Source: an uncultured Lachnospiraceae bacterium | GTDB taxonomy: Bacteria; Bacillota; Clostridia; Lachnospirales; Lachnospiraceae | DNA: 64,000 nt | Assembly: GCA_947174665.1 (NCBI GenBank) | Contig: CAMWJV010000001.1 | Coordinates: 1 to 64,000 of the forward strand | Direction: 5' to 3' | In this document: positions 49,920 through 58,409 of the stretch, in pieces | Numbering within the stretch: the first letter of the stretch is position 1 | Layout: every line of letters starts with the position of its first letter | The notes under the pieces: generated by a model | The model's input: only the letters and a program-made list of their open reading frames with translations | What the model was told of the DNA's origin: nothing | Database searches by the model: none | Position numbers and translations under genes: made by a program

Positions 49920-51719
49920 TTACTCCTCCTGCAGTTCCTGTTCCAGCTGTTGTTTTTCGTTTATGTGTGCGTAGAAGCCGCCCAGGGCCACCAGCTCGTC
50001 ATGGGTGCCGTACTCCGTCAGCTCGCCCTCTGTCAGCACCGCGATGTGGTCTGCCTGCTGCAGGGTGGAGATGCGGTGTGCAATGACGATGGTAGTTTTT
50101 CCTTTGCGCAGACGCATGAGGTTTTCCAGAATCTGCTCCTCAGTGTCCGTGTCAACAGCCGACAGGGAATCATCCAGAATCAGCACGGCGGAATCCTTCA
50201 ACAGTGCCCTGGCAATAGAGCTTCGCTGCTTCTGTCCTCCCGACAGTGTGACACCTCTTTCTCCCACCAGCGTCAGGTAGTTTTCGGGGAAATCCATAAT
50301 GTTGTCATGAATACAGGCGTCCCTTGCCGCCTGGTGAATGCTGTCGCGCAGTTCCGGATGTTCCTGAATGCGCTCTTCCAGGCCGAAGGCGATGTTCTCC
50401 TCCAGCGTATCGGAAAACAGGAAATTATCCTGGGGGACGTAAGCCATATCCCGGTGCAGTATACATAAGGGAATCTCATCTATAGGCTTTCCGTCCAGAA
50501 GCAGCATCCCCTTTTCACAATCGTAAACCCGCAGCAGCAGATCAGCCAGTGAGGATTTTCCGCTTCCCGTCCGGCCCAGAATACCCAGCATCTCGCCGGG
50601 GCGGATATGCAGATTGATATTCTTTAAGACGGGAAGTTCGCCGTCGGGATAGGTAAAGGTAAGATCGTTAAGACGGATATCGCCCTCCAGATGGAGTTCG
50701 CAGTCTGCCTGAAGAGAGGTATCAGCGTCCACAATATCCGGTACCTCTCGAAAGATGGCTGCCACCCGGTGGAAGGCCGCCGCTGCCTGACTGAAGGTGT
50801 TGACACAGTCCCCGCAGGCGATCATAGGCCATACCAGCATACCTATGTAGGAATTAAACGCCACAAACTGGCCGATGGATACCTGACCGTTCAGCACCAT
50901 TTTTCCGCCGAATACCAGTGTCAGCAGGAGGCTTAAGCCCGTGACCATATCCAGCAGTGCCCCGAAGACTGCCTGGAGTTTTGCCACCGCCAGATTCTTT
51001 TCCATATTATTCTTGCTTGCGTCCTCAAAGGATTTGAAGTCAGCCTCCTCCTGGACGAAAGCCTTCAGCACCCGGATGCCTGCGAGACTTTCCTGAGCTT
51101 TGTCGGACAGGTAAGAGAATGCTTCCTGCCGCCTGGTCTGGCGCTTTTTCTGTTCAATGCCATAGTAGTAACAACCGAAGGCCACCAGAGTAAGAGGGAT
51201 AAAGGCCAGCAGGGTCAGTTTAAGATCCACATAGACGATCATTTTGACAAGCACCATGACCGTCATGACCACGGCATCAAAGGTGGTAATGACTGCCATG
51301 CCCACAGCCATGCGGATAGCCTGCAGGTCATTGGTAAAATGAGCCATCAGGTCACCTGTCTTGTGGCTGTTGTAGAAGCGGGCGGAAAGGGTCTCGAGAT
51401 GCTGAAACAGGTCATTCCGCATTTTATATTCAATTCCCCGGGAGGCGCCGATGATAAAAAAGCGCCAGCCGAAGCGCCCAAGCATCATAGCAAGTCCTGC
51501 CAGAAGGATTTTCAGCAGGATGGGCTTTACGCCTTCAAAGCCGAAGGTTCCCTTCGTCAGGCCATCAATGATATCGCCTGTATATTGGGGGATATAAAGG
51601 CTGGACATATCCACCAGCAGCAGTACTATGACACCCAGAAGATAATGCCATTTATAGCTCCACAAATAGGGAATCATGGATAATTTTTTTTGTTTTGTTT
51701 CACTCATCGTAGACTTCAT
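49920..51719 (-). CDS. ABC exporter half-transporter (degenerate ATPase site)
   Basis: A 599-residue ABC exporter subunit with six helices (about 25-330) and an ATPase domain. Walker A is GRTGSGKSS, the signature LSGGQKQRSSIARALL, and Walker B VLILDDSLSAVD, with Asp in place of the catalytic Glu. That change is the known mark of the degenerate site in heterodimeric exporters. ATG at 51719 is chosen because AAAGGA lies 7 nt upstream; the earlier start in the frame is a TTG. It is the first gene of the pair. Confidence 0.95.
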   Translation of the reverse strand: MKSTMSETKQKKLSMIPYLWSYKWHYLLGVIVLLLVDMSSLYIPQYTGDIIDGLTKGTFGFEGVKPILLKILLAGLAMMLGRFGWRFFIIGASRGIEYKMRNDLFQHLETLSARFYNSHKTGDLMAHFTNDLQAIRMAVGMAVITTFDAVVMTVMVLVKMIVYVDLKLTLLAFIPLTLVAFGCYYYGIEQKKRQTRRQEAFSYLSDKAQESLAGIRVLKAFVQEEADFKSFEDASKNNMEKNLAVAKLQAVFGALLDMVTGLSLLLTLVFGGKMVLNGQVSIGQFVAFNSYIGMLVWPMIACGDCVNTFSQAAAAFHRVAAIFREVPDIVDADTSLQADCELHLEGDIRLNDLTFTYPDGELPVLKNINLHIRPGEMLGILGRTGSGKSSLADLLLRVYDCEKGMLLLDGKPIDEIPLCILHRDMAYVPQDNFLFSDTLEENIAFGLEERIQEHPELRDSIHQAARDACIHDNIMDFPENYLTLVGERGVTLSGGQKQRSSIARALLKDSAVLILDDSLSAVDTDTEEQILENLMRLRKGKTTIVIAHRISTLQQADHIAVLTEGELTEYGTHDELVALGGFYAHINEKQQLEQELQEE

Positions 51720-51867
51720 AATCGTTTCCTTTTGCAAGAGGTATGCGCGCAGTCAGCAATTAATATTCTAACACATTTTGAAAAAATAGAAAAGCGTTAG
51801 ACTGATTTTGAAAAATATGATAATATAAATCAAATATAAATGATGCAATGAAGGGGGAATTTTTAAA

Positions 51868-52326
51868 ATGGGAATGATTTTATACGGAACCCGTGTTTTT
51901 ACGAAACAGGAAGGATACTTCGGGGAAAAGGAAGAATGCACAGTATGCAAAAGAGTGTATCAAAAAGCATATGTACGATACAAAATATGGGCACATTTGA
52001 ATTACATACCGCTCTTTCCGATAAAGAAGACATATTTTAAAATGTGTCCCATATGCGGAAACGGTCAGGAAATAAAAAGTAAAGAAGCAAAAGCGGAAAT
52101 GCTGAATACGAAAGAAACATCTGATCAGAATCTGGAAGTGTATGCAAAACATATTTTAGCAAATAAACCGAAGGGTATACTGTCAACAGATACCAGCTAT
52201 GAATTATGGGTAAAAGATTTATCCACAGGAGAAGAAATTTGTGTGACCACCGACCTTTATAAAGATGCGGTAAAAGACATAAAAAAAGAAAGAGGTTTGA
52301 AGAAGCTTGAAATCAGAAATGTATAA
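51868..52326 (+). CDS. Zinc-ribbon protein of unknown function
   Basis: A 152-residue protein with two CxxC pairs, ECTVCKR near residue 26 and MCPICGNG near 61, spaced as in a zinc ribbon. Between them lies a hydrophobic aromatic stretch (WAHLNYIPLFPIKKTYFK) seen in zinc-ribbon proteins that sit at the membrane surface. The C-terminal half is charged and lacks a known domain. It has AAGGGGG about 12 nt upstream. Its end overlaps the start of the HAD gene by 8 nt. Confidence 0.75.
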   Translation: MGMILYGTRVFTKQEGYFGEKEECTVCKRVYQKAYVRYKIWAHLNYIPLFPIKKTYFKMCPICGNGQEIKSKEAKAEMLNTKETSDQNLEVYAKHILANKPKGILSTDTSYELWVKDLSTGEEICVTTDLYKDAVKDIKKERGLKKLEIRNV

Positions 52327-52981
52327 CACAGTAGTATTTGATATGGACGGCGTTTTGTTTGATACGGAGCGCCTTTGTCAGGACAGCTGGCTGGCTGTAG
52401 CAGATGAGAACGGACTGCCGGACATGGATAAAATATTTCCCCGGTGCATCGGCCTGAATGCCAATGACAGCAGACAGATTGTTATGGGAGCATACGGGGA
52501 AGACTTTGATTATGAAGGATTCAGGCAGCGTGCATCGGAGTGGTTTTGGGATTATATAGAAAAGAACGGGCTTCCACTTAAACCGGGTACGGGGGAGATT
52601 CTTGCCTGGCTGAAGGAAAACGGCTGGCAGATAGGGCTTGCATCATCTACCAGGCGCACCACTGTGTTGAATCACCTGGAACAGGCGGGGCTCAGTGAGT
52701 ATTTTTCAGTGGTGGTCGCAGGAGATATGGTGGAGCACTCCAAGCCCCGGCCGGATATTTATCTGATGGCCTGCAAAGAGCTTGGGGCAGAGCCGGGACA
52801 GGCTTACGCCATCGAGGACTCGCCAAACGGAATCCGTTCCGCACATGCAGCCGGGATGACGCCGCTGATGGTGCCGGACATGATCGCGCCGGATGAGGAG
52901 ATGGTCCGCCTGAGCAGAAAAATATTTAAGGACTTATTGGAGGTGCTGAGCTTCCTGAAGGCGGAATCGTATTCCCGGTGA
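52319..52981 (+). CDS. HAD-IA family hydrolase (beta-phosphoglucomutase-like)
   Basis: A 220-residue HAD phosphatase or phosphomutase. Motif I is VVFDMDGVLFDTE at residues 5-17 (catalytic Asp9 and Asp11), motif II is GLASSTRRTTV near 101, and motif III/IV is ARP-like KPRPDIYLMACKELG with AIEDSPNGIRSA. A helical cap lies between. The subgroup resembles beta-phosphoglucomutase/YcjU; sugar phosphates are likely substrates. ATG at 52319 overlaps the preceding stop region, and is preferred over a TTG four codons earlier. Confidence 0.92.
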   Translation: MYNTVVFDMDGVLFDTERLCQDSWLAVADENGLPDMDKIFPRCIGLNANDSRQIVMGAYGEDFDYEGFRQRASEWFWDYIEKNGLPLKPGTGEILAWLKENGWQIGLASSTRRTTVLNHLEQAGLSEYFSVVVAGDMVEHSKPRPDIYLMACKELGAEPGQAYAIEDSPNGIRSAHAAGMTPLMVPDMIAPDEEMVRLSRKIFKDLLEVLSFLKAESYSR

Positions 52982-53032
52982 AGTCAGATTATAATTCCAA
53001 TGAAAAAGAGTCTGGATTGTAGAGGTACAGAG

Positions 53033-53455
53033 ATGCAGGGTTATAACGTAATTGCAGTATTTAGCGAAAATGCTGATAAAGTCCTGATGTGCAAAAGAAG
53101 AAAGAATCCATATAAGGGATTGTCGAATTTTGTCGGTGGGAAAATTGAAGAAAATGAGACCGGATTAGATGCGGCGTACAGGGAACTTGAAGAGGAAACT
53201 GCAATAACAAAAAATGATATTATTCTTTCTCATTTAATGGATTTTACATATTATCTTCAAAATTGTTATCTTGAGGTTTACGTTGGAAAGTTGAATAAAA
53301 CAATAGATATTTGCGGAGATGAAAACGAGTTGTATTGGTCCGCGGCGGATAAAGATTTTTTTGATGTAACACAATATGCGGGAGAAGGAAATATCGGACA
53401 TATTATGATGCATATTGATATGTTTCGAGAGGAACTGTTGAATGCCTTTCTGTAA
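53033..53455 (+). CDS. NUDIX hydrolase
   Basis: A 140-residue NUDIX hydrolase. The Nudix box runs from GGKIEENETGLDAAYRELEE to ETA (about 39-61), matching GX5EX7REUXEEXGU. The beginning NVIAVFSENADKVLMCKRRK resembles MutT/8-oxo-dGTPase or ADP-ribose pyrophosphatase relatives. Start at 53033 has AGAGG 6 nt upstream; an ATG eleven codons earlier has none. Its stop codon is the first three bases of the repeat element copy 2. Confidence 0.9.
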   Translation: MQGYNVIAVFSENADKVLMCKRRKNPYKGLSNFVGGKIEENETGLDAAYRELEEETAITKNDIILSHLMDFTYYLQNCYLEVYVGKLNKTIDICGDENELYWSAADKDFFDVTQYAGEGNIGHIMMHIDMFREELLNAFL

Positions 53456-53585
53456 CAATTTCGAGCCCATTCGCAAGTGGGGCCTCGGCCACCCTTTTAT
53501 TGCTTCTGAGTGGTTTTATTTATTTGGAATTTTAATTCCAAGTTGCTCATTAAATGGCTTCTTGTCATATGGATTTAAAAATTCA
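53453..53585. repeat. MITE-like element, partial copy
   Basis: This stretch matches the left half of the element at 44789-44944: TAACAATTTCGAGCCCATTC, then GCAA, a GCCTC-containing hairpin, and later TTGCTCAT, ATGGCTTCTTGTCATAT and GATTTAAAAA against the corresponding TTGCTCATG, ATGGCTTCTCGCCATAT and GATTTATAAAAA. An extra AATTTTAATTCCAA-type palindrome is inserted, and the right terminal arm is missing. Like the full copy it starts on a TAA stop codon, that of the NUDIX gene. Confidence 0.65.
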
Positions 53586-53598
53586 GGAGGATTCCGGT

Positions 53599-54075
53599 AT
53601 GTCAATACAAACGTCTGTACAGGAAACGATAAACACATTAAATGCAATTTTTGATAAGCATAAAAATGAGCGCATCTGTGTTTTGGCAACAACATGCTGC
53701 GGAAAGACAACCTTGCTGAAGCAAATTCCTGATTGTGTAGATTTGGACGATGAATTATGGCCGCAATTGACCACAGAAGAAGCAGACTTTATCAGCCAAA
53801 AGCCCTGGACGAAAGAGATAGGCAGCTTTATTGATAAACTTGTCTATGAGAAAATATCAGTAAAAGCAGGTCATCCGTTATTTACTACAATTATTGTAGA
53901 TTGTGATGTGGTAGTATATCTGGATATCAGCGATGAATTATTAGCTGAGCATTGCCAAAAGCGGGGAAGTAATTTTACAGATTCAAAAAATGTAAAGGAA
54001 TCTATAGAAGAAGATTGGAATAATCACAAAAAAAGGGGAGGAAAGGTATTTTATTACTTAACCGTCACAGAATAA
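53599..54075 (+). CDS. Small P-loop NTPase/kinase-like protein
   Basis: A 158-residue protein with a P-loop VLATTCCGKTTLLKQIPDCV near 28-47; the first glycine of the usual GxxxxGK[ST] is replaced by alanine or threonine. DLDDELWPQ and VVYLDISDELLAEHCQKRGS follow, as in small nucleoside/shikimate-kinase-like proteins. A hydrolysing or phosphotransfer role is likely, substrate unknown. ATG at 53599 has AGGAGG 8 nt upstream; that ribosome site lies at the edge of the repeat element. Confidence 0.75.
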   Translation: MSIQTSVQETINTLNAIFDKHKNERICVLATTCCGKTTLLKQIPDCVDLDDELWPQLTTEEADFISQKPWTKEIGSFIDKLVYEKISVKAGHPLFTTIIVDCDVVVYLDISDELLAEHCQKRGSNFTDSKNVKESIEEDWNNHKKRGGKVFYYLTVTE

Positions 54076-54141
54076 TTTTTATATCGTCAGCAACACTTTT
54101 TCGAAAAGAAATGTAAAAATGCTTAATCAGGAGATGCTGGT

Positions 54142-54630
54142 ATGAAATTAATTATTACCGATTTGGTAAATTTCAATATGCCTGTAGAAGGTGAACATAA
54201 GATCATCAGGCCTCAGGGCGATATCAGGAACTGCGTGGGCTGTTTCGGATGCTGGACCAGGACGCCGGGAAAGTGTGTTATCCATGATGGATATGAGAAT
54301 ACAGGGATTGATATGAGTAAATGTACGGAGCTGATTTTCGTAAGCAGATGCTATTACGGCAGTGTGAGTCCATTTGTAAAAACCGTGCAGGACAGGGCGA
54401 TTTCCTATATTCATCCGGACTTTGTGATTCGTAAGGGTGAAATGCACCATAAGCGCAGATATGACAATGTAATTTCTCTGTCCGCACATTTTTACGGAGA
54501 AAATATCACGGATGCGGAAAAGAAGACGGCACGGAAGATTTTGGAGGCAAATGCGGACAATTATGACGGGCTGGTAAAGGATATATATTTTTATAGATCA
54601 GCAGAGGAACTGGAGGGCATAAGTTTATGA
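54142..54630 (+). CDS. Flavodoxin-like fold protein, cysteine-cluster type
   Basis: A 162-residue protein with the NAD(P)H-dependent FMN reductase-like pattern but a short N-terminus: MKLIITDLVNFNMP, then RNCVGCFGCWTRTPGKCVIH near 33-52, and LIFVSRCYYGSVSPFVKTVQ near 70. The CxxCxxC group recalls iron-sulfur flavoproteins. It overlaps the next flavodoxin-like gene by 4 nt (ATGA), so the two proteins probably work as a pair in one electron-transfer step. AGGAG lies 8 nt upstream. Confidence 0.85.
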   Translation: MKLIITDLVNFNMPVEGEHKIIRPQGDIRNCVGCFGCWTRTPGKCVIHDGYENTGIDMSKCTELIFVSRCYYGSVSPFVKTVQDRAISYIHPDFVIRKGEMHHKRRYDNVISLSAHFYGENITDAEKKTARKILEANADNYDGLVKDIYFYRSAEELEGISL

Positions 54631-55286
54631 AAATTGCACTTATTAACGGAAGCCCGAAAGTAAAATCCGGCGCCAGCGGAATACTGTTGGAGGATTTAAA
54701 GGCTTATTTAGGGGAAACGGAAGTTTTGGAATTTGGATTCCACACCGGCGCTGTCACAGAGGAAGAAGCGGAAGCGCTGAATCAGGCGGATGCGTTGGTA
54801 TTATCCTTTCCTCTTTATGTGGACGGAGTTCCCGGACATCTGCTTTCGTGTCTTGCCGGTTTGGAGGAGGCTTCTTTTAAAAACAGAGAAATCCGGGTTT
54901 ACGGAATTGTCAACTGCGGATTTTTTGAGGGAATTCAGGCGGAGACCGCGCTGCAGGTTCTGGAAAACTGGTGTGCAAAGACCGGGTATGTCTGGGGAAG
55001 TGGTGTGGGTGTCGGCGGAGGCGGAGCACTGGCACAGATGCCGAAGACAAAATCGGGACATGGCCCGAGAGAACCTGTTGAGAAGGCATTGAAGGTGCTT
55101 GCTGATGCGATTCACGCAGGGAAGACACAGGAAATTCAGCGGGCACAGGAAAATCAATATGTGTCGGTTGCTTTTCCGAGATTCCTGTATAAGCTGGCGG
55201 CACAGACAGGGTGGCGCCAAATGATGAAAGCAAACGGCGGCAAAATGCGGGATTTGGGTAAAAGACCGAAGATCAGCGAACAATAA
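54627..55286 (+). CDS. Flavodoxin-like NAD(P)H-dependent oxidoreductase
   Basis: A 219-residue protein with the FMN loop LINGSPKVKSGASGILLEDL at residues 4-23, ADALVLSFPLYVDGVPGHLL near 54-73 and the NCGFFEGIQ segment near 97. The C-terminal 60 residues are helical and basic. It is translationally coupled to the cysteine-type partner just upstream. It follows the family of putative NADPH-quinone/FMN reductases; donor and acceptor are unknown. Confidence 0.86.
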   Translation: MKIALINGSPKVKSGASGILLEDLKAYLGETEVLEFGFHTGAVTEEEAEALNQADALVLSFPLYVDGVPGHLLSCLAGLEEASFKNREIRVYGIVNCGFFEGIQAETALQVLENWCAKTGYVWGSGVGVGGGGALAQMPKTKSGHGPREPVEKALKVLADAIHAGKTQEIQRAQENQYVSVAFPRFLYKLAAQTGWRQMMKANGGKMRDLGKRPKISEQ

Positions 55287-55316
55287 TAAATGTAAGAGCA
55301 CAGGGGAGACGTGCAG

Positions 55317-56171
55317 ATGGCATCACTGGGCATACCGCGCAACACCATAGAGATACTTCAGAAGTATAATTTTAATTTTCAGAAAAAGTTCGGGCAGAAC
55401 TTTCTGATTGATACCTCTGTTCTGGACAGGATCATTGCGGCAGCAGAGATAACAGGGGAGGATTGCGTCCTGGAAATCGGCCCCGGGATCGGCACCATGA
55501 CTCAGTATCTGGCGGAAAATGCCAGAGAGGTGGCAGCGGTGGAAATCGACAGAAATCTGATTCCCATACTTGAGGAGACGCTTGCAGACTACGACAACGT
55601 GACGGTCATCAACGACGACATTCTGAAGGTTGATATCAATAAAATCGTGGAGCAGAGGAATGGAGGCAGACCGGTGAAGGTGGTGGCAAATCTGCCTTAT
55701 TACATAACCACGCCCATTATCATGGGGCTGTTTGAGAAGCAGATCCCCCTGCAGAGCATTACCATTATGGTACAGAAGGAAGTGGCGGAGCGTATGCAGT
55801 CAGGCCCCGGCACGAAGGATTACGGGGCGCTTTCTCTGGCGGTGCAGTATTATGCAAAGCCGGAAGTAGTGGCAAACGTACCCCCGAACTGCTTTATACC
55901 CAGGCCGAACGTGGGAAGCGCGGTTATCCGCCTTACCAGGCATGCGGAGCCGCCTGTACATGTGGCGGACGAAAAGAAAATGTTTGCTCTCATCAGAGCG
56001 TCCTTTGGCCAGCGCCGCAAGACTCTGGTAAACGGGCTTACGAACGCGCCGGAGCTGGGAATTTCTAAAGAGCGTGCGACAGCTGCTCTGGAGGAGATGA
56101 ATCTGTCGCCCATGATTCGCGGCGAGGCGCTGACGCTGGAACAGTTTGCGGAGTTAAGCAACCGAATCTGA
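55317..56171 (+). CDS. rsmA: 16S rRNA (adenine-1518/1519-N6)-dimethyltransferase
   Basis: A 284-residue methyltransferase that adds two methyl groups each to A1518 and A1519 of 16S rRNA using S-adenosylmethionine; a late step in 30S assembly and the target behind kasugamycin sensitivity (ksgA). Visible motifs: KKFGQNFLID at 19-28, VLEIGPGIGTMTQYLAENA at 49-67 (motif I), NDDILKVD (motif III/IV), and the catalytic NLPYYITTPIIM near 124. FIPRPNVGSAV and FGQRRKTL complete the family pattern. The start at 55317 has GGGGAG 8 nt upstream and matches homologues. Length is normal for the family. Confidence 0.97.
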   Translation: MASLGIPRNTIEILQKYNFNFQKKFGQNFLIDTSVLDRIIAAAEITGEDCVLEIGPGIGTMTQYLAENAREVAAVEIDRNLIPILEETLADYDNVTVINDDILKVDINKIVEQRNGGRPVKVVANLPYYITTPIIMGLFEKQIPLQSITIMVQKEVAERMQSGPGTKDYGALSLAVQYYAKPEVVANVPPNCFIPRPNVGSAVIRLTRHAEPPVHVADEKKMFALIRASFGQRRKTLVNGLTNAPELGISKERATAALEEMNLSPMIRGEALTLEQFAELSNRI

Positions 56172-56240
56172 TTTTTCCGACGCCGTGGGTTATGTTGTCT
56201 TTGCAGGAGATAGAACAGAATTTTATTCTGTTGACGTGCT

Positions 56241-56537
56241 TCAAGAAATGGAAAGAACACAAAGGAGGCAGATATGGCGCAATCTGAACTTCGGCAATCG
56301 GTTAATATCGAGGTCATTATCTAAATTAAAATCATATGTCATATAAGCAAGCTGCTGACTATATGCTTTTAAATCCAAATCAAATATGTCCAGCAATATT
56401 ATAATGTCAATATCTGAATCCGGTCTAAAATCGCCTAGAGCATAAGAACCGTACAAAATAATCTGTCATAAATGTGAACCATATTTTTTGGTTTCTGTGA
56501 TATATTTTTCTATCAAACATTGTATGAATTGTGACAT
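56241..56537 (-). pseudogene. MNT-type nucleotidyltransferase pseudogene, copy 1
   Basis: Reading from 56537: MSQFIQCLIEKYITETKKYG, S-H-L, an in-frame TGA at 56466-56468, then QIILYGSYALGDFRPDSDID. This is the core of small polymerase-beta nucleotidyltransferases (antitoxin-like MNT proteins of HEPN/MNT systems), where the TGA most likely replaces an arginine CGA. After MTYDFNLDNDLDIN the family sequence is lost and foreign sequence follows. So the gene has a nonsense mutation and a missing C-terminus. Confidence 0.75.
56251..56280. repeat. Short direct repeat, copy 1
   Basis: GAAAGAACACAAAGGAGGCA followed by GATATGGCGC. It recurs with a few changes at 56567-56597, so the two copies bracket the nucleotidyltransferase pseudogene. 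Confidence 0.55.
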
Positions 56538-56566
56538 GCTAATTTTTTTGGTATAGCTTTTGTGAT

Positions 56567-56597
56567 GAAAGAAACACAAATAAGGCAAATATGGCGC
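56567..56597. repeat. Short direct repeat, copy 2
   Basis: GAAAGAAACACAAATAAGGC followed by AAATATGGCGC, about 25 of 30 bases shared with 56251-56280. In reverse it lies just upstream of the start of the nucleotidyltransferase pseudogene. Confidence 0.55.
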
Positions 56598-56664
56598 GAT
56601 ATAAATATATATCTGCGTTTTGTCAAAGGGTGATGGAAAGAAATTAGGGAATATTATGAAGGAA

Positions 56665-56952
56665 TTAATTGTCGCGTCTTTGAATATCGTTAATGATAGC
56701 CGTGACATGAGCCAACTGTTGATCTGTTAAGCCGCTGACTTCAATATATTTCCGTTGATCCAGGCCTAATAAATAATCTGTTGAAACGGAAAAGAACCCG
56801 GCCAGATGAATGAGCATGTCAATAGACGGTTGAATATTGTTGTTCTCCCAATTAGATATACTCTGTTTTGTAACACCAAGAGCTTTGGCTAAATCTACTT
56901 GTGATAAGTTTCTTGTTATGCGCAATTGTCGGATATTTTCATTTAGTGTCAT
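56665..56952 (-). CDS. XRE-family transcriptional regulator
   Basis: A 95-residue protein with a Cro/C1 helix-turn-helix at about 4-60 (IRQLRITRNLSQVDLAKALG, VTKQSISNWENNNIQPSIDM) and a short C-terminal helical tail (GLTDQQLAHVTAIINDIQRR) that probably mediates dimer formation. GGGAG lies about 10 nt upstream of the start. It is intact amid decayed genes and is divergent from the acetyltransferase gene at 57126, which it may control. Confidence 0.92.
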   Translation of the reverse strand: MTLNENIRQLRITRNLSQVDLAKALGVTKQSISNWENNNIQPSIDMLIHLAGFFSVSTDYLLGLDQRKYIEVSGLTDQQLAHVTAIINDIQRRDN

Positions 56953-57125
56953 TTGAATCTCCCTGAATAGTAGTCAAATATTCGTGTACTATTATAAAAA
57001 GATAATTGACCCGGTAAAAATACTATAGTATATTAATAATGGACAAATTGATTGAGAAATATGAAGTAAATATGAAAAAGTATTCAAATCAGACAGCAGA
57101 CGAAAGGTGGGGGTAGGAGATCAGG

Positions 57126-57974
57126 GTGAAAACGATAGACAGTGAGATCAAAAAATGCATTGAGAAGTGGATTTGGGGGAGGCATAAAAAAGTTATAATC
57201 TTCCCGTTTGGGGCAGTAGGCGTTCAGGTCAAGAATATTCTCCTTCAAGTGTACAATATAGAGGCGGATTTGATATTGGACAACCATTTGTGCAAATATA
57301 ATGACAAGATAAAGTCCTTGTCATTTTTGGAAAATTATTCGACAGAAGACGCTGTACTTTTTTTGGCCTGTACCAATTCGGATATTTATGAGAATCTTAA
57401 AAATAGTGCTCTTGCATATGTTGAGGAAGACGCTATTGTGGAACTTGACTGCATGACAAATCCTAAAAAAAACATGGCTGTTAATTTTAAAACGGACATT
57501 GGTCGTCATTGCTATGGCCCCATTGTAAGAAATCATAGTCTTATTGCTAAAATTGGTAATTTTTGCAGTTTTGCAGCAGGAGTTGATGTTGTCGGAAATC
57601 ATCTCATGAATCTTATTACTACAAGTCCAGAGGTTTATGCCGGACAGATACCACCTCATGAACGTATTTATCTACATAAACGAAGTGTTATTGGAAACGA
57701 TGTATGGTTAGGGTACAATGTAACAATTATTGAGGGAGTTAACATTGGCAATGGGGTTATAGCCGGCGCCGGCTCGATCATTACGAAAGATGTTCCGGAC
57801 TATGCGGTAGTTGTTGGCGCTCCGGCCAGAGTTATTCGTTACAGGTACACGCCGGAACAGATAGCTGCACTTAATAAAATCAAATGGTGGGACTGGACCG
57901 ATCAGGATATCAGAGAGAGGTATGATGATTTTTATATACCGATAGATGATTTTATACAAAAGTATTTAATATAA
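57126..57974 (+). CDS. CatB/Vat-like hexapeptide acetyltransferase with N-terminal Rossmann-like domain
   Basis: A 282-residue protein. The first 115 residues form an alpha/beta domain with KVIIFPFGAVGVQVKNILLQ (25-44) and LFLACTNSDIYENLKNSALA, like the NAD-type or PglD-like front domains of sugar O-acetyltransferases. The rest is a left-handed beta-helix of hexapeptide repeats (SVIGNDVWLGYNVTIIEGVN, IGNGVIAGAGSIITKDVPDY) ending VVGAPARVIRYRYTPEQIAA, the xenobiotic (CatB/Vat) acetyltransferase signature. A surface-sugar O-acetyltransferase is as likely as a drug-modifying one. The start is GTG, with AGGAG 7 nt upstream. Confidence 0.86.
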   Translation: MKTIDSEIKKCIEKWIWGRHKKVIIFPFGAVGVQVKNILLQVYNIEADLILDNHLCKYNDKIKSLSFLENYSTEDAVLFLACTNSDIYENLKNSALAYVEEDAIVELDCMTNPKKNMAVNFKTDIGRHCYGPIVRNHSLIAKIGNFCSFAAGVDVVGNHLMNLITTSPEVYAGQIPPHERIYLHKRSVIGNDVWLGYNVTIIEGVNIGNGVIAGAGSIITKDVPDYAVVVGAPARVIRYRYTPEQIAALNKIKWWDWTDQDIRERYDDFYIPIDDFIQKYLI

Positions 57975-58357
57975 AAACAGGCAGGAAACCAGGATGACAA
58001 AAGCGCAAAAACGGGAAGTGCTAAGCTGCATAGAAAGCTTGCGGCAGGCCCATAAAGAAATCAAAGATTCCTCTCCGAACTCGCCGTAATCAGCAAGATA
58101 ATCAAGCACCGTTTTCATCTGCCGGGTGAGAGTAAAATGTTCTGCTTTCACTGGAGCAACTTTGCCTGCAGCAGAGTTCATGTTCGGAAGAATCAGCTTA
58201 AAAGTATCGGGAGTGACTTCGATCTTTGGCTGTGCGCTGCATTCATGGTAAAGATTATAGATTTTCCGAATGCCCGTCTGTAAGATTCAATCAACTTCAA
58301 TCGCCGGAAGATCTCCGGGCCTCTTCCGGGTAGTCCTGCAATATTCAATATGTTCAC
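57966..58357 (-). pseudogene. C-terminal remnant of a Schlafen/AlbA_2-type ATP-binding protein
   Basis: From about 58357 downward the frame reads AGLPGRGPEIFRRLKLIESY, then shifts frame near 58270 and continues as IRKIYNLYHECSAQPKIEV, TPDTFKLILPNMN, and further LTRQMKTVLDYLADYGEFGE. This matches the tail of putative DNA-binding/ATP-binding proteins with an AlbA_2 (Schlafen-like) domain: the GxxPxIFRRLK and KIEVTPDTFKLILPN blocks followed by a helix-turn-helix. The N-terminal two thirds are absent and a one-base frameshift breaks the rest. Confidence 0.65.
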
Positions 58358-58409
58358 TTTTGTCAACAAAAAAATGTGAATATTCACTGAACATTCACGT
58401 TTTTGTTCA

